This document shows positions 11,384 through 20,710 of a stretch of 64,000 nt of DNA, one piece after another. Within the stretch, counting starts at the first letter, position 1. Each line of letters starts with the position of its first letter. The DNA is from Dactylonectria macrodidyma (lineage: Eukaryota; Ascomycota; Sordariomycetes; Hypocreales; Nectriaceae). Under the pieces are notes generated by a model. It ran no database searches and was not told the DNA's origin. It saw only the letters and a list, made by a program, of their open reading frames with translations. A program made the translations under genes and the position numbers. The stretch covers positions 992,001 through 1,056,000 of the forward strand of contig JAGMUV010000017.1 in assembly GCA_020744425.1 (NCBI GenBank). The letters are read 5' to 3'.

Positions 11384-12694
11384 TTAGCTCTGCGGCCCGA
11401 AATTAAAGTTGACGGTCCCTCCCGTCGTGTGGGTTCCCGGAATGACGTATTGGCCTGAGATCGGCCCATGGAAAACCGGCCCATGCGCGGCATTGGCTGC
11501 TTGGTCCTGTTGAGGTATGCTGACCGCGGAACCGATGTGGCTCCCGGTGTCTTTATTGCCACCAGCCCTGTTCGCAAACATCGGAGACGAACTACACTTA
11601 CCGTCGCCCGCGGACGCTTTCAGGGCTTTGTCAGTTCGGATATAGCGTTCTAGAATTGCCTTGGACGCCGCGGCCGCCGTCGCCGCTGCAAAATTCTGCC
11701 ATCCCTTATGCTTGTGACAGTCCGCATAGTCGCACGCTCCCTTGACCACGATACAGGGAACTTCGTCCCAGACCCCAGCGCCCTCCATCTCAAATGCAAT
11801 CACGCCTGCTTCCCTCGAGAGCCTGTCTCGGTCGGCAGCCGACTTTATCACAGTATCTCCCGATGCAACTGCCCCCACATGCACTGCTGGCTGCCGAGCC
11901 GTATTGCTGTCATCATGTTCTGACTGCCGTTTTGCCTGGAGCCGGTCCCTCGTGACAAGATGTTCGTCGTCGCATCCGAGATCCGCGCATGACGAGCTGA
12001 GGGCCTCGTCGCAAACGGGGTCTGCGTCGCTGAAGCAATCGCGGCAACTACATGTCGGCGATACGTGGTGCTTGTGACGGTAGGTCGGCTCGAATAGCCT
12101 GTCTTCCGCTGGTCCGGGGTAGTCGTACTTGCCCCGGCGCCTTGTCTGGGCGACGTTGGCCTGCAGCTGCCGAAGAAAACGGGCAGTCCCTTGTTCGAGC
12201 TGGTCGAGGCCCCGGTCGGTCTCGAATAGAGCGAGCAGATTGCGGACGTCTTTGTTCGGCCGGCCAAGATTGTCCTCGACGGTGTTCTTGCGTACAAACT
12301 TGTCAGGATACTGCCGGCCGAAATCATACTGGACGACGGTCTTGCTGATAACTACATCGCCCAACAAAACTTCGCCGTCTCGGCCGCAAGGCATAGCTCC
12401 GCACACGCCGACTAGGAGGGCCAGTTGCAAGCTTCCATAGCTCGATCGCATGCTTGCGGCCGCGCTGGCCGCGTTAGTCTTGCCCATGTGCGGCAAAAGG
12501 GCCAGAACGACATTGTATTTGCCCACACGGCCAGTCGTATAGCTATTAGGGTCTCCCGTCGCTCGTCCGTATCGATCGCCATTTTCATCCCAGAACTCGT
12601 CGAAGATGTAAGACACGGCGTCGTACTCGAGCGGCAGTGCGCAGATGATTGCGACCTCGAAGTCGTCACGGCGAGAAGGCTGCGGAGATGACAT
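11384..12694 (-). CDS. PNP-domain effector with C-terminal amyloid-like motif
   Basis: The first true ATG is at 12694, giving 436 aa. A PNP/UDP-phosphorylase-like domain starts at FEVAIICALPLEYDAV (residue 12) and holds LLVGVCGAMP, the ribose-binding FEMEGAG at ~301-307 and CDYADCHK, with a Cys-rich insertion near residues 215-255 (CSCRDC). The tail is a low-complexity linker and then, as the last 32 residues (405-436), the motif FHGPISGQYVIPG...GGTVNFNFG, which matches the N-termini of both flanking receptors. It has no NACHT, NB-ARC or repeats of its own. This is the layout of a signalosome effector whose C-terminal prion-like motif is templated by an NLR (as HET-S with NWD2). The substrate is unknown; ATP or nucleoside cleavage is inferred from related defence PNPs. 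A possible in-frame 51-nt intron near 11545-11600 would not remove the motif. Confidence 0.88.
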   Translation of the reverse strand: MSSPQPSRRDDFEVAIICALPLEYDAVSYIFDEFWDENGDRYGRATGDPNSYTTGRVGKYNVVLALLPHMGKTNAASAAASMRSSYGSLQLALLVGVCGAMPCGRDGEVLLGDVVISKTVVQYDFGRQYPDKFVRKNTVEDNLGRPNKDVRNLLALFETDRGLDQLEQGTARFLRQLQANVAQTRRRGKYDYPGPAEDRLFEPTYRHKHHVSPTCSCRDCFSDADPVCDEALSSSCADLGCDDEHLVTRDRLQAKRQSEHDDSNTARQPAVHVGAVASGDTVIKSAADRDRLSREAGVIAFEMEGAGVWDEVPCIVVKGACDYADCHKHKGWQNFAAATAAAASKAILERYIRTDKALKASAGDGKCSSSPMFANRAGGNKDTGSHIGSAVSIPQQDQAANAAHGPVFHGPISGQYVIPGTHTTGGTVNFNFGPQS

Positions 12695-12950
12695 GACCAG
12701 ATGGGAAGAGGACAACCTGAGTGTTTGGGGCCTCGCTTTCGAAGCAGCTCAAAGCTCCGTGTGTGTTGACAGATGCATGGTGTTGCACGTGGCTAGGAGT
12801 CTGTTCAGCTGCGGGGCCTCCAAAGTAGGGCTGTGCCAACAGCGCTTCGAGCGGGCAAGGCTGCACTTTGCACCCCATCCAGTCTACAACCACACTTGCG
12901 AACGAGTTGTCGTCCCCAAATAGCTATACATCCCAGCAGCAGCGGTCAAG
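12695..12950. promoter_or_regulatory. Divergent promoter, PNP effector / receptor 2
   Basis: Only 256 bp separate the start codons of the minus-strand PNP gene and the plus-strand receptor 2, so the two must share a bidirectional promoter. No specific binding site was recognised. Head-to-head pairing fits co-expression of effector and receptor. Confidence 0.6.
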
Positions 12951-15304
12951 ATGGACGCATCCACTCAATTTTATGAGGCCGTTACCGGTCGATATAATAT
13001 CCCGGCCCCACACGCGTCCCACGGCGGATCAAACAACTTCCACTTCTATGGACCCGGCGCGCCCGCCGCCGCAGCTGAGCGAAATCCACCCAAACCCCGC
13101 AAGCCGTTCTCGACAGTGCCCTTTCCACCTGATCCCGACTTTGTCGACCGTCCCGATATCCTGAAATGGATGCATGAGAAATGTGCCAGACCTGCTTCTC
13201 GTATCGCGCTCGTCGGCCTTGGCGGCATAGGGTAAGTCTTGAGACAGCGCAACTATATCGCCCCTCGACTCACGATCAAAGTAAATCGCAGCTTGCCATC
13301 CAGTATGCGCATCAAGTCCGAGAGCGCTCGCCTGACACATGGGTCTTCTGGGTCCATGCCAGCACTCAAGGCCGGTTCGAGGAGGCCTACCGAGCCATCG
13401 CCGACAGACTCGCACTACCTGGGCGGAACGATCCCAACGTTAGCGTCCTCCGATTGGTAACCGAGTGGCTCCGCGTCGAGGAGAACGGCCCGTGGGAGAT
13501 GATCCTCGATAACGCCGATGATGTCGGCGTCTTCTTCTCAACTGCACAGGAACGGCTTGCCTCGTTCTTGCCGCAGAACTGTAATGGATCTATCGTCGTT
13601 ACATCACGAAACATGGATGTAGCAGAAAGATTGGTAGGTGGTTGGAGTAACATCCTTACGATACCAGCGATGAAAACTGAGGAAGCATGCCAACTTCTGC
13701 GGGAAAAACTCGAGGTTGGCTACGACTCCAGAGCAGCTACCGATTTAGTCCGTACTCTTGACCATATGCCTCTTGCCATTACGCAGGCCGCCGCTTTCAT
13801 CAACCGCCGGGCACCGCGAATGTCCATACCCACATACCTAAATGAGTTCCGGGGGAGCAACAAAAAGAAGGCAAGCATCCTCAATAAAGATGCAGGCGAC
13901 CTCCGTCGGGACGAGAGCGCCTCTAACTCCATCGTCACTACATGGCAGATCACCTTCGAACAGATCCGTCGCGAACGCCCGTCAGCCGCTAACTTACTCT
14001 CCTTTATGAGCTTCTTTAATCCCCAGGGCATTCCCGAATCCGCCCTCCAGGCCTACGCATGTGACCACAAGGAAGATGTTCTTGAGGATGATCTTAAGAC
14101 CCTTCGCGGATACTCATTAGTGGCGGTAATGGCTGATAAAGAAACATTCGAAATACATGCTCTAGTGCAATTTTGTACGCAGGTGTGGCTATCGTCATTT
14201 AGCAATATACAGCAGTGGAAGCAGGAGTTTCTAAAGGTCATATCAGACCAATATCCATCAGGAGAATATGAAAACTGGCCAGAATGCAAGAGATTGGATC
14301 CCCATATTGATGAAATTCTTAAGGAGGAGCCAAATAGTACTGAAGATGTTTTAAGGTGGGCCAGGCTGCTTACTAACGCAGGATGGTATCGGTGGATGAA
14401 GGGGATATATGAGGAGGCGAAGGAGATGAATCGACGGGCTCTGGAGATAAGGGAGATGGTGCTCGGCAGAGAGCATCCAGACACGCTCATAAGCATCAAC
14501 AATCTTGCGTCAGTACTGCAATACCAGGGAAAGTACGAGGAGGCGGAGCAGATGAATCGACGAGCTCTGGATGCAAGCGAGAAGGTGCTCGGCAGAGAGC
14601 ATCCAGACACGCTCATAAGCATCAGCAATCTTGCAGAGGTGCTGGGATACCAGGGAAAGTATGAGGAGGCGGAGCAGATGAATCGACGGGCTCTGGGTGC
14701 TCGGGAGAAGGTGCTCGGCAGAGAGCATCCAGATACGCTCATAAGCATCAGCCATCTTGCAGAGGTGCTGCGAGACCAGGGAAAGTATGAGGAGGCGGAG
14801 CAGATACATCGACGAGCTCTGGATTCTCGGGAGAAGGTGCTCGGCAGAGAGCATCCTTCCACGCTCACGAGCATCAGCAATCTTGCGGGGTTGCTGCAAT
14901 ACCAGGGAAAGCACGAGGAGGCAGAGCAGATGAATCGACGAGCTCTGGATTCTCGGGAGAAGGTGCTCGGCAGAGAGCATCCTTCCACGCTCATGAGCAT
15001 CAGCAATCTTGCGGGGTTGCTGCGATACCAGGGAAAGTACGTGGAGGCGGAGCAGATGAATCGACGAGCTCTGGATGCTTTGGAGAAGGTGCTCGGCAGA
15101 GGGCATCCAAACACGCTCACGAGCGTTTACAACCTAGCCTACCTCTTCCACAGACAGACCCGCTTCTCAGAGGCGGCCAAGCTGTATGAGAGGGCCTGTG
15201 ACGGTTATGTGGAAGTTCTCGGATCTGATCACCCTACTACGAGAGCCTGTGTGGCACATTACCGTTCTTTGAGAGACGACATGGCGAATGAGCATGTACA
15301 TTAA
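12951..15304 (+). CDS. NB-ARC-TPR NLR with N-terminal amyloid-like motif (receptor 2)
   Basis: Exons 12951-13231 and 13282-15304 with a 50-nt intron (GTAAGT, branch GACTCAC, AAAG) give 767 aa; as in receptor 1 the intron interrupts the P-loop (GLGGIGKSQLAIQYAH). Residues ~7-34 carry a diverged copy of the shared motif (VTGRYNIPAPHAS, then GGSNNFHFYG). NB-ARC shows WEMILDNADD, GSIVVTSRN and MPLAITQAAAF. Six 42-aa TPRs span 468-719 and a degenerate last repeat ends the protein. From GDLRRDESASNS onward it is almost identical to receptor 1, whereas the NB-ARC before that point is only moderately similar, which suggests gene conversion. It is divergent from the PNP effector gene. Its job is inferred to be a second sensor for the same effector. 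Confidence 0.92.
14402..15157 (+). repeat. TPR array, six 126-bp units
   Basis: Six tandem 42-residue TPR units (G[KI]YEEA...VLGREHP) matching those of receptor 1 in sequence and period but four fewer in number. Confidence 0.92.
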
Positions 15305-15361
15305 TAGACTTCTAAAGAGATATTTATATAGAGCAGAGTGACTGCTTCAGCAGTGCCATTT

Positions 15362-15669
15362 GATGCAGGCGACCTCCGGACGAGTCGGCTGACAACTCAA
15401 CTGTGACCACTTGGCAGATCACCTTTGAACGGATCTGTCGCGACCGACCATCTGCCGACGACCTGCTGTCCTTCATGAACTTCTTCAATCCTCAGGGAAC
15501 CCCCGAGTCCGTCCTCCAAACCTACGCACGTGACGATGGGGAAGATGGTGAGGAGGGCCTTGACGAAGACCTCGACGTCCTCCGTGGATACTCATTAGTT
15601 GCTCTAACGGCTGAGCGAGATGTGTTCGAGATGCATGTCTTGGTGCAGTTTTGCACACCTCTGGCTTAG
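15362..15669 (+). pseudogene. NB-ARC receptor fragment
   Basis: Starting 58 bp after the receptor 2 stop, the sequence resumes at GATGCAGGCGACCTCCG, the same point where receptors 1 and 2 become near-identical. It encodes TTWQITFERICRDRPSADDL through LRGYSLVALTAERDVFEMH, then stops at VQFCTPLA. It is more diverged than the other two copies, lacks the N-terminus, P-loop and TPRs, and has lost a short piece near its start. Best read as the remnant of a third receptor. Confidence 0.8.
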
Positions 15670-15741
15670 GGATTTCTATATCGCATCTATGAGTTTTACC
15701 AAATGTGCATATCCCGGCAACACAGAGTAGACCCTGATAAC

Positions 15742-18183
15742 TCATCGGTGCCTTTTCCCGTTTAAGAACGCCATCTTCGCCATCAAAATATCCTCTGGAC
15801 ATCCTCGACTTGATCGGCTTCGATTATGTGAATCTCCAGTCGCCTTCTTGACATCCATCGTCTCCGACTTCCATGCTCGCTTGTTTGGCACTAACTGAGC
15901 CAACGGACGCCGAGGCGGCTTGAGTAGCGATGCTCGTTCAAAGTCAATTATCATAACCTCATTGGTCTCGGCATTGAACAACATGTTTGCGACGCGCACA
16001 TCCTTGTGGATCACGCCCTCTTGATGCATTGCTCGCAACGACTGCACCGCCTTATCCTCGAGCAGCCTCCCCTCGCCATCCACTGTTTCTGCTGGATTAA
16101 TGCGGTGCCCTGCCCATGACAGAAACGTCATATGCACCACATACACCCGATGGTCGTAGTAGTAAATCTTGTTCATCGACCGGAGGTCGATAGCACCCAA
16201 GAACACAGGCACGTTGACGCCTTGGATCAGCTTGAGGCGCTCGTAGACTGTAGCTTCGTGCTGAAGATCGGGAATGAATGCCCGCACCGTGCCTTTACTG
16301 ACGAATGTGTAGCCATACGCAAGCAGGGTTACCTGGAAGAGCACGCCTCTCGCACCACCCTCTCCTAACGGCGTGATCCCGTCATCTAATGATCGTTCCA
16401 GCTGCTTCCAGAGAAGTTGAAGCCATTCAGCATGATTAACTGGATGGCGGGTATGAGTGCAAGCACGGGTTCGGGTATGGGTGCGGTCACAGCCGTCCTG
16501 TCTGCAGTGAAGCGCCACGTTGGGGCATACTGGATCAAGAAAACCTCCCATGACGAGCCCCAGAAGGCATTTCTGCGTGCAGTACTTCCGGTCTTGTTCG
16601 CCGCCTCCGCGTGGTCGTTGGGCTAGAATCCGCTGACTGCGTCGAGTTTCCTGTCCTCCACCATGTGATCGCCGTTCCGCCGGGCTGGGAGTATCCGGCA
16701 GTTTGGGCGCCGACTCGTCATCAGATGATTCCGATGGATCTTTTCTCAACCTTTCGTTTTCGACTTGATCAACTCTACTAGGTCGGCGTCTTCTTCCGCG
16801 GAGAAGGTACGGTGATCGGTCGACGCCCTCGTAAGTGGTGGGTTTGTAAGCGGGTGAGTTGTCTGATGCCTGTCTTTCGTTTTCTGGAATTGACCGATGT
16901 GTTGTTTCAAAGTCTTCTGCCCACTTGCTTAAGTTAAGGGTAGCCTGTCGACGCTCCTCCTGTCCGTGCATCCGCCGTTCTCCTGGTGGGCCAAGGGCCA
17001 TGAGGCTGAAAGCTAGATACTGACCCACGGCCGTACAGACATGGAAGTGATGTGGATGGGCGGACGCCTCGGGGCCGGGTTCAGCTAGGTGGTAATACAA
17101 CGTTTCTGGTTCCTCCCAGTCGACCCTGAGAAACACGATCGCTTCGCCAGTAGTCAGGAGACCATACTCGAGGCCTCCCTCCATCATGTAATGATAGGTC
17201 TGCGTGACGGCAGACGCTGTCAACCTGTCCGCGTGATACTGGAAAAGCGCGTCCGGGTCCATCGAAGTGGGAATGGTTTTTCGATTAACAACATCTTTAG
17301 GAATATTCATAGCTCGCAGACCGAGACGAAGATGCGGAGCTGTCAGCTTGTGCGGGGGCTTATACTCAGAAACGTAGATCATGGTACGCGTCGTCGCGAG
17401 TACATCGTTGGATCGATAGACGCAGATCTGATCGGGTCGTAGCTGGTTGAGGTCTCGTGTACGGTCCGGCGTCTGTGGCGGTGTCGAAGGAGTCTCCCGG
17501 GTAACGACTTCTTCAGTGACGTCGCTGAGGGCATGAGGGTGATTCTCGAAGATGATGCCATTTCCGATGTCGAATGCACTGCTGACCTCCTCCACCTGCT
17601 TGAGTTGCTCTATTATCGCTCTGACTGGGTCCTCCACACTGTTATGTAGGAAATGCTCGAGTGTCTTTTCGTTTGCGATCGATCGTTGGGAAATCCTATT
17701 TCCCAAGCCGGTGAGGAAACTTCGGCTCTCGAAAACGCGGCTCTGGGCAGGGAACGTGTCGTAGAGCGCACCAAATATGGCTCTCTGTTGTTCTAGGAAG
17801 TCCGACCATGGCCTGAGATACGTCGGACACCACTTGTTACGCGGATTGGTGATAGGGCCCTTCGAGGTCAGTTTTATGTCTGTTTCGACGGCAAATTTGG
17901 AGAAGACGGAGCTATGGCACGCGGCGATGTATTCATCAAGTGTCGTGGGCCGGGTTTGTTCCTCTGCTTCGTCGGCGCGTTGCTGCTCTCTCGCGGCGCG
18001 TTGTTGTTCCTCCTGCCGCTCTCTCTCTGCTTCGTCGGCGCGTTGCTGCTCTCTCGTGGCGCGTTGTTGTTCCTCCTGCCGCTCTCTCTCTGCTTCGTCG
18101 GCGCGTTGCTGCTCTCTTTTGACGCGTTGCTCGGACTGTTGCAGGAGCCTTTCAAGTTCTTCTACACTCCTCGGTTGGGCCAT
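15742..18183 (-). CDS. Spok-like spore-killer homologue (coiled coil, nuclease, kinase)
   Basis: One uninterrupted 813-aa frame. Residues 1-80 form a coiled coil with an imperfect 21-residue repeat (EQQRADEAERERQEE). Residues ~85-400 look like a PD-(D/E)XK nuclease: D251 in PDQICVY and E273-Y-K275 in VSEYKPPHKL. A basic linker (RGRRRRPSR) leads to a cysteine/histidine cluster (C535, C539, C553, C560, C565, C575), then a kinase-like domain with GEGGAR at 607-612, K630, E643, HKDVRVAN (H726, D728, N733) and DFE at 747-749. This order is that of Podospora Spok proteins, single-gene killer-resistance drivers in which the nuclease part kills and the kinase part protects. All listed residues are present, so the copy looks intact. 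Drive activity is inferred, not shown; non-driving family members exist. Confidence 0.8.
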   Translation of the reverse strand: MAQPRSVEELERLLQQSEQRVKREQQRADEAERERQEEQQRATREQQRADEAERERQEEQQRAAREQQRADEAEEQTRPTTLDEYIAACHSSVFSKFAVETDIKLTSKGPITNPRNKWCPTYLRPWSDFLEQQRAIFGALYDTFPAQSRVFESRSFLTGLGNRISQRSIANEKTLEHFLHNSVEDPVRAIIEQLKQVEEVSSAFDIGNGIIFENHPHALSDVTEEVVTRETPSTPPQTPDRTRDLNQLRPDQICVYRSNDVLATTRTMIYVSEYKPPHKLTAPHLRLGLRAMNIPKDVVNRKTIPTSMDPDALFQYHADRLTASAVTQTYHYMMEGGLEYGLLTTGEAIVFLRVDWEEPETLYYHLAEPGPEASAHPHHFHVCTAVGQYLAFSLMALGPPGERRMHGQEERRQATLNLSKWAEDFETTHRSIPENERQASDNSPAYKPTTYEGVDRSPYLLRGRRRRPSRVDQVENERLRKDPSESSDDESAPKLPDTPSPAERRSHGGGQETRRSQRILAQRPRGGGEQDRKYCTQKCLLGLVMGGFLDPVCPNVALHCRQDGCDRTHTRTRACTHTRHPVNHAEWLQLLWKQLERSLDDGITPLGEGGARGVLFQVTLLAYGYTFVSKGTVRAFIPDLQHEATVYERLKLIQGVNVPVFLGAIDLRSMNKIYYYDHRVYVVHMTFLSWAGHRINPAETVDGEGRLLEDKAVQSLRAMHQEGVIHKDVRVANMLFNAETNEVMIIDFERASLLKPPRRPLAQLVPNKRAWKSETMDVKKATGDSHNRSRSSRGCPEDILMAKMAFLNGKRHR

Positions 18184-19921
18184 TGGGTACCGCTGTAGAT
18201 GTTTGGGGGATGGAAATAGATATCCGACGTTTCAAACACGCCTAGACCAGATGTCACGCTTTGCTTCTCGGAAATGCGTTGCGGGGGGCGACCATTAATA
18301 GAGGGTTGCAGGTGGCAGGGCGCGTCCCGAATGGGGCCGATGCGACGGGGGGTGGTTCGGCGGAGTTGGCGATTCATCCTTCTTGCAAGGGGCCTAGAAG
18401 AATATTCAGACAAGACGCCTCGACGCCAAGGACGATCTCGCTGTACCTTTCGTTCCTGGCGCTGATCCAGCAAGCATTGCCCCACAACAGCAAACTCACA
18501 CCACGCCTCTCGTTCAAGACGTATTGGCCCGTGCGAAGCTGGCATGCGGGGTGCAGGCAGCCAGCTGATGCCTGAAATGCCCGCAGCCCCAGCCTTGTCA
18601 ATTCGGGATCGGCATCGACAGTTGTCGCAAGCAGCCGCCGGAAAAATGTCTGGTGCCGAAGTTATCGGCCTCATCTCTGGCATAACATCAAGAATGAAAA
18701 TTCTTCGAGCAGACTCCTGCCGCGACACGTTTCTGTGCGCAAGGTGATTGGGATCCTGAAGGATACCTTCAATCTCTGCCTCTGACCCTAGCAACGGAAA
18801 TGGCATGGGGTAGTGGTTGTGCCTCACAAATTTCTTCGTTGCCACCTCGCAGGCAATGGCGTATAGTTCATCTCCCTCACTGAACCGTATGCGGGGTGTC
18901 AGGTGAGGCGTGGCTTACGAGTAGTCACAACCGTCGAAAGACGCCCATCGCGTACTCGGCGGAAGTCTTGAGGTCTGTGTTATAGCCATGGTTACATGGC
19001 GAAGGGAGACAGTGGCGTCTCTAAGGCAGGAGGTTGGTCCCCGCAAGGCGTTGGGCCTCTCTCTACTGGCGGGCAGCCAGGCTCTGAGGCAGACTGGGTT
19101 GGGACTCCTGTGGATTCTCGCGTATCCAGGCTCAGAAGCAAACTGAGGGCACCTCGACAAATGGAATTACGTGGATACCGAGGAACTAGCTGGAATGAAA
19201 CTTGGCATTATTGCGGAGGAAGATATTTTCCGCAAGACGACAAAAGAATGTTTCACTGAATACTACAAATCCCTAGTCCCTTGGATAAATAGACTACGAA
19301 AAGTTGTCTTCCCGAACGGGGGAAGGTGGAAGAAAGAGGACAAAGGGCTGTATGACTCTATGCAGAAAGTCCTCCTTGAAGCACAAAAGGACGTTGATGT
19401 GTAACCAGATGATAAGGGTCGGTAGCAACCTCAATCATGAAGAAGATATCAGAAAATAATGGCAACTTATTTTTGGAGGCAACAAACCAAAACGGGCTCG
19501 AAATCACTCGCATGGCTCCCCGACTGTCCACGTCCTAGCATGAGCAGATCCTTTCCATGACCGTCCAAGGGTGCTCTTTCCATTGATCAAGGCGGCCGAG
19601 AGTCAGCGAGGCGATGACCAAGACATAGCCCGTCACAGTACCAAGTTGTTACAGTACATGTGCCAACTAGGTCATGCTGCCAAAAAAATTGGCTATTAGT
19701 AATAAGGTTCTCCACCTTATACCTTATATTCTAAGGTACTATAACATGTAACAAAAGTTGAGCCGGCAGGCATATTTTAATAAAAGGGTATAAGCGCTTG
19801 TATTTCTGTAGATACTCCTGAGGTTCCAGGAGAAGTTGAGCTAGTAGGGTGGCTGACACATACCCCACCACAGACCATAACACAAAAGAAACCAAATCCA
19901 AACGATTCACCATTCTTCCAA
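18184..19921. other. Intergenic, small uncertain frames
   Basis: Upstream flank of the Spok-like gene. A 227-codon minus frame (18845-18162) overlaps the start of that gene and looks non-coding in its second half. A frame at 19171-19404 has no ATG near its start but ends in a plausible protein tail (TTKECFTEYYKSLVPWINRL), perhaps the 3' end of a broken gene just after the palindromic repeat at 19110. Nothing else is supported. Confidence 0.35.
19109..19138 (+). repeat. Palindromic dispersed repeat, copy at 19.1 kb
   Basis: TGTGGATTCTCGCGTATCCA followed by GGCTC, matching the 1571 copy except for one changed stem base. Confidence 0.7.
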
Positions 19922-20710
19922 CTAAAACGCGGCAATAATTCGATCGACGATATCATGGACCGGAGTTCCTGGCAGAATCTTCTGCCCACCCAAGCAGAAA
20001 CCGGTCTCATTACCGTAGTTGACATCACTCTCGTCGGGATGGCTGTTGCAGTGTTTGCAGTGTTTGCACGTGGTCCGCCCATGCTTACATGTCGTAGAAT
20101 GCTTGCAAGTTCTCGGGAGTTCATTAAAGATCGCTTTCCACTCTGTGGTGACACTGTAGTCACTATCCCATTCAGGCATGGGCATGCCATCTGGGAACAT
20201 GATTGTGCCGCGCTTCGCGTGGAGTTCGTACTCGGTCCATCCTGTTTGATCCGTATCATCCTCGCGCTGAAGCTTGAGCCCGAATTTGCGCTGCAGACCT
20301 CGCTCAGAAACGAGACTGCAGAACTCGGCTAGGAACGGCTCAAAACCACTCATGTTAGGTATCTCGTAGTGGCCATACTCGTATGCCTGGAGGGACGCAT
20401 TGTCATCGACGAAATAATGGATGCCTCGGAGTTGATTGCTGTTTGGAGGCACAATAGGCTTCATGATCTGGACGACCCCATGTCCCGGGACTGGAATCTT
20501 GTCAAAAACCATGACTTCACCCTCGGTGGTGTCAAAGTGCTTGTGGATCAATCGGACACTGACTCCCTTGGGGACATTGTGCTTGTTCAGCAACTCGCGG
20601 AGGTCTTGAAGATCTTGGGAGTGATCCTTGGGTGCCCCGGCAACTTCGCTAATTAAGGGCAAGGTGTTGTAAGTGCTGGAAGGCACGAAGGTATCAATAA
20701 GGGAAGCCAT
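19922..20710 (-). CDS. Uncharacterised fungal protein with CKH repeats
   Basis: The first ATG, at 20710, gives 262 aa (MASLIDTFVPSSTYNTLPL). I do not recognise a named domain. The middle (VSVRLIHKHFDTTEGEVMVF, then GHGVVQIMKP) is well-formed globular sequence. Near residue 210 there is a Cys/His cluster in which Cys-Lys-His occurs five times within about 20 residues (TCKHSTTCKHGRTTCKHCKH), a possible metal site. No signal peptide or membrane segment is visible. It is flanked by long non-coding stretches on both sides. The frame is uninterrupted and coding-like, so the gene is probably real; function unknown. Confidence 0.75.
   Translation of the reverse strand: MASLIDTFVPSSTYNTLPLISEVAGAPKDHSQDLQDLRELLNKHNVPKGVSVRLIHKHFDTTEGEVMVFDKIPVPGHGVVQIMKPIVPPNSNQLRGIHYFVDDNASLQAYEYGHYEIPNMSGFEPFLAEFCSLVSERGLQRKFGLKLQREDDTDQTGWTEYELHAKRGTIMFPDGMPMPEWDSDYSVTTEWKAIFNELPRTCKHSTTCKHGRTTCKHCKHCNSHPDESDVNYGNETGFCLGGQKILPGTPVHDIVDRIIAAF

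Noticed and set aside
11545..11600. Short intron inside the PNP effector gene
   Set aside because: GTAAGT is present, but the nearest acceptor gives 34 nt and the 51-nt option lacks a good branch point; both reading options keep the C-terminal motif, so the unspliced form was used.
18162..18845. Minus-strand 227-codon frame upstream of the Spok-like gene
   Set aside because: Overlaps the Spok-like start, has Arg/Pro-rich non-globular second half, and no recognisable domain.
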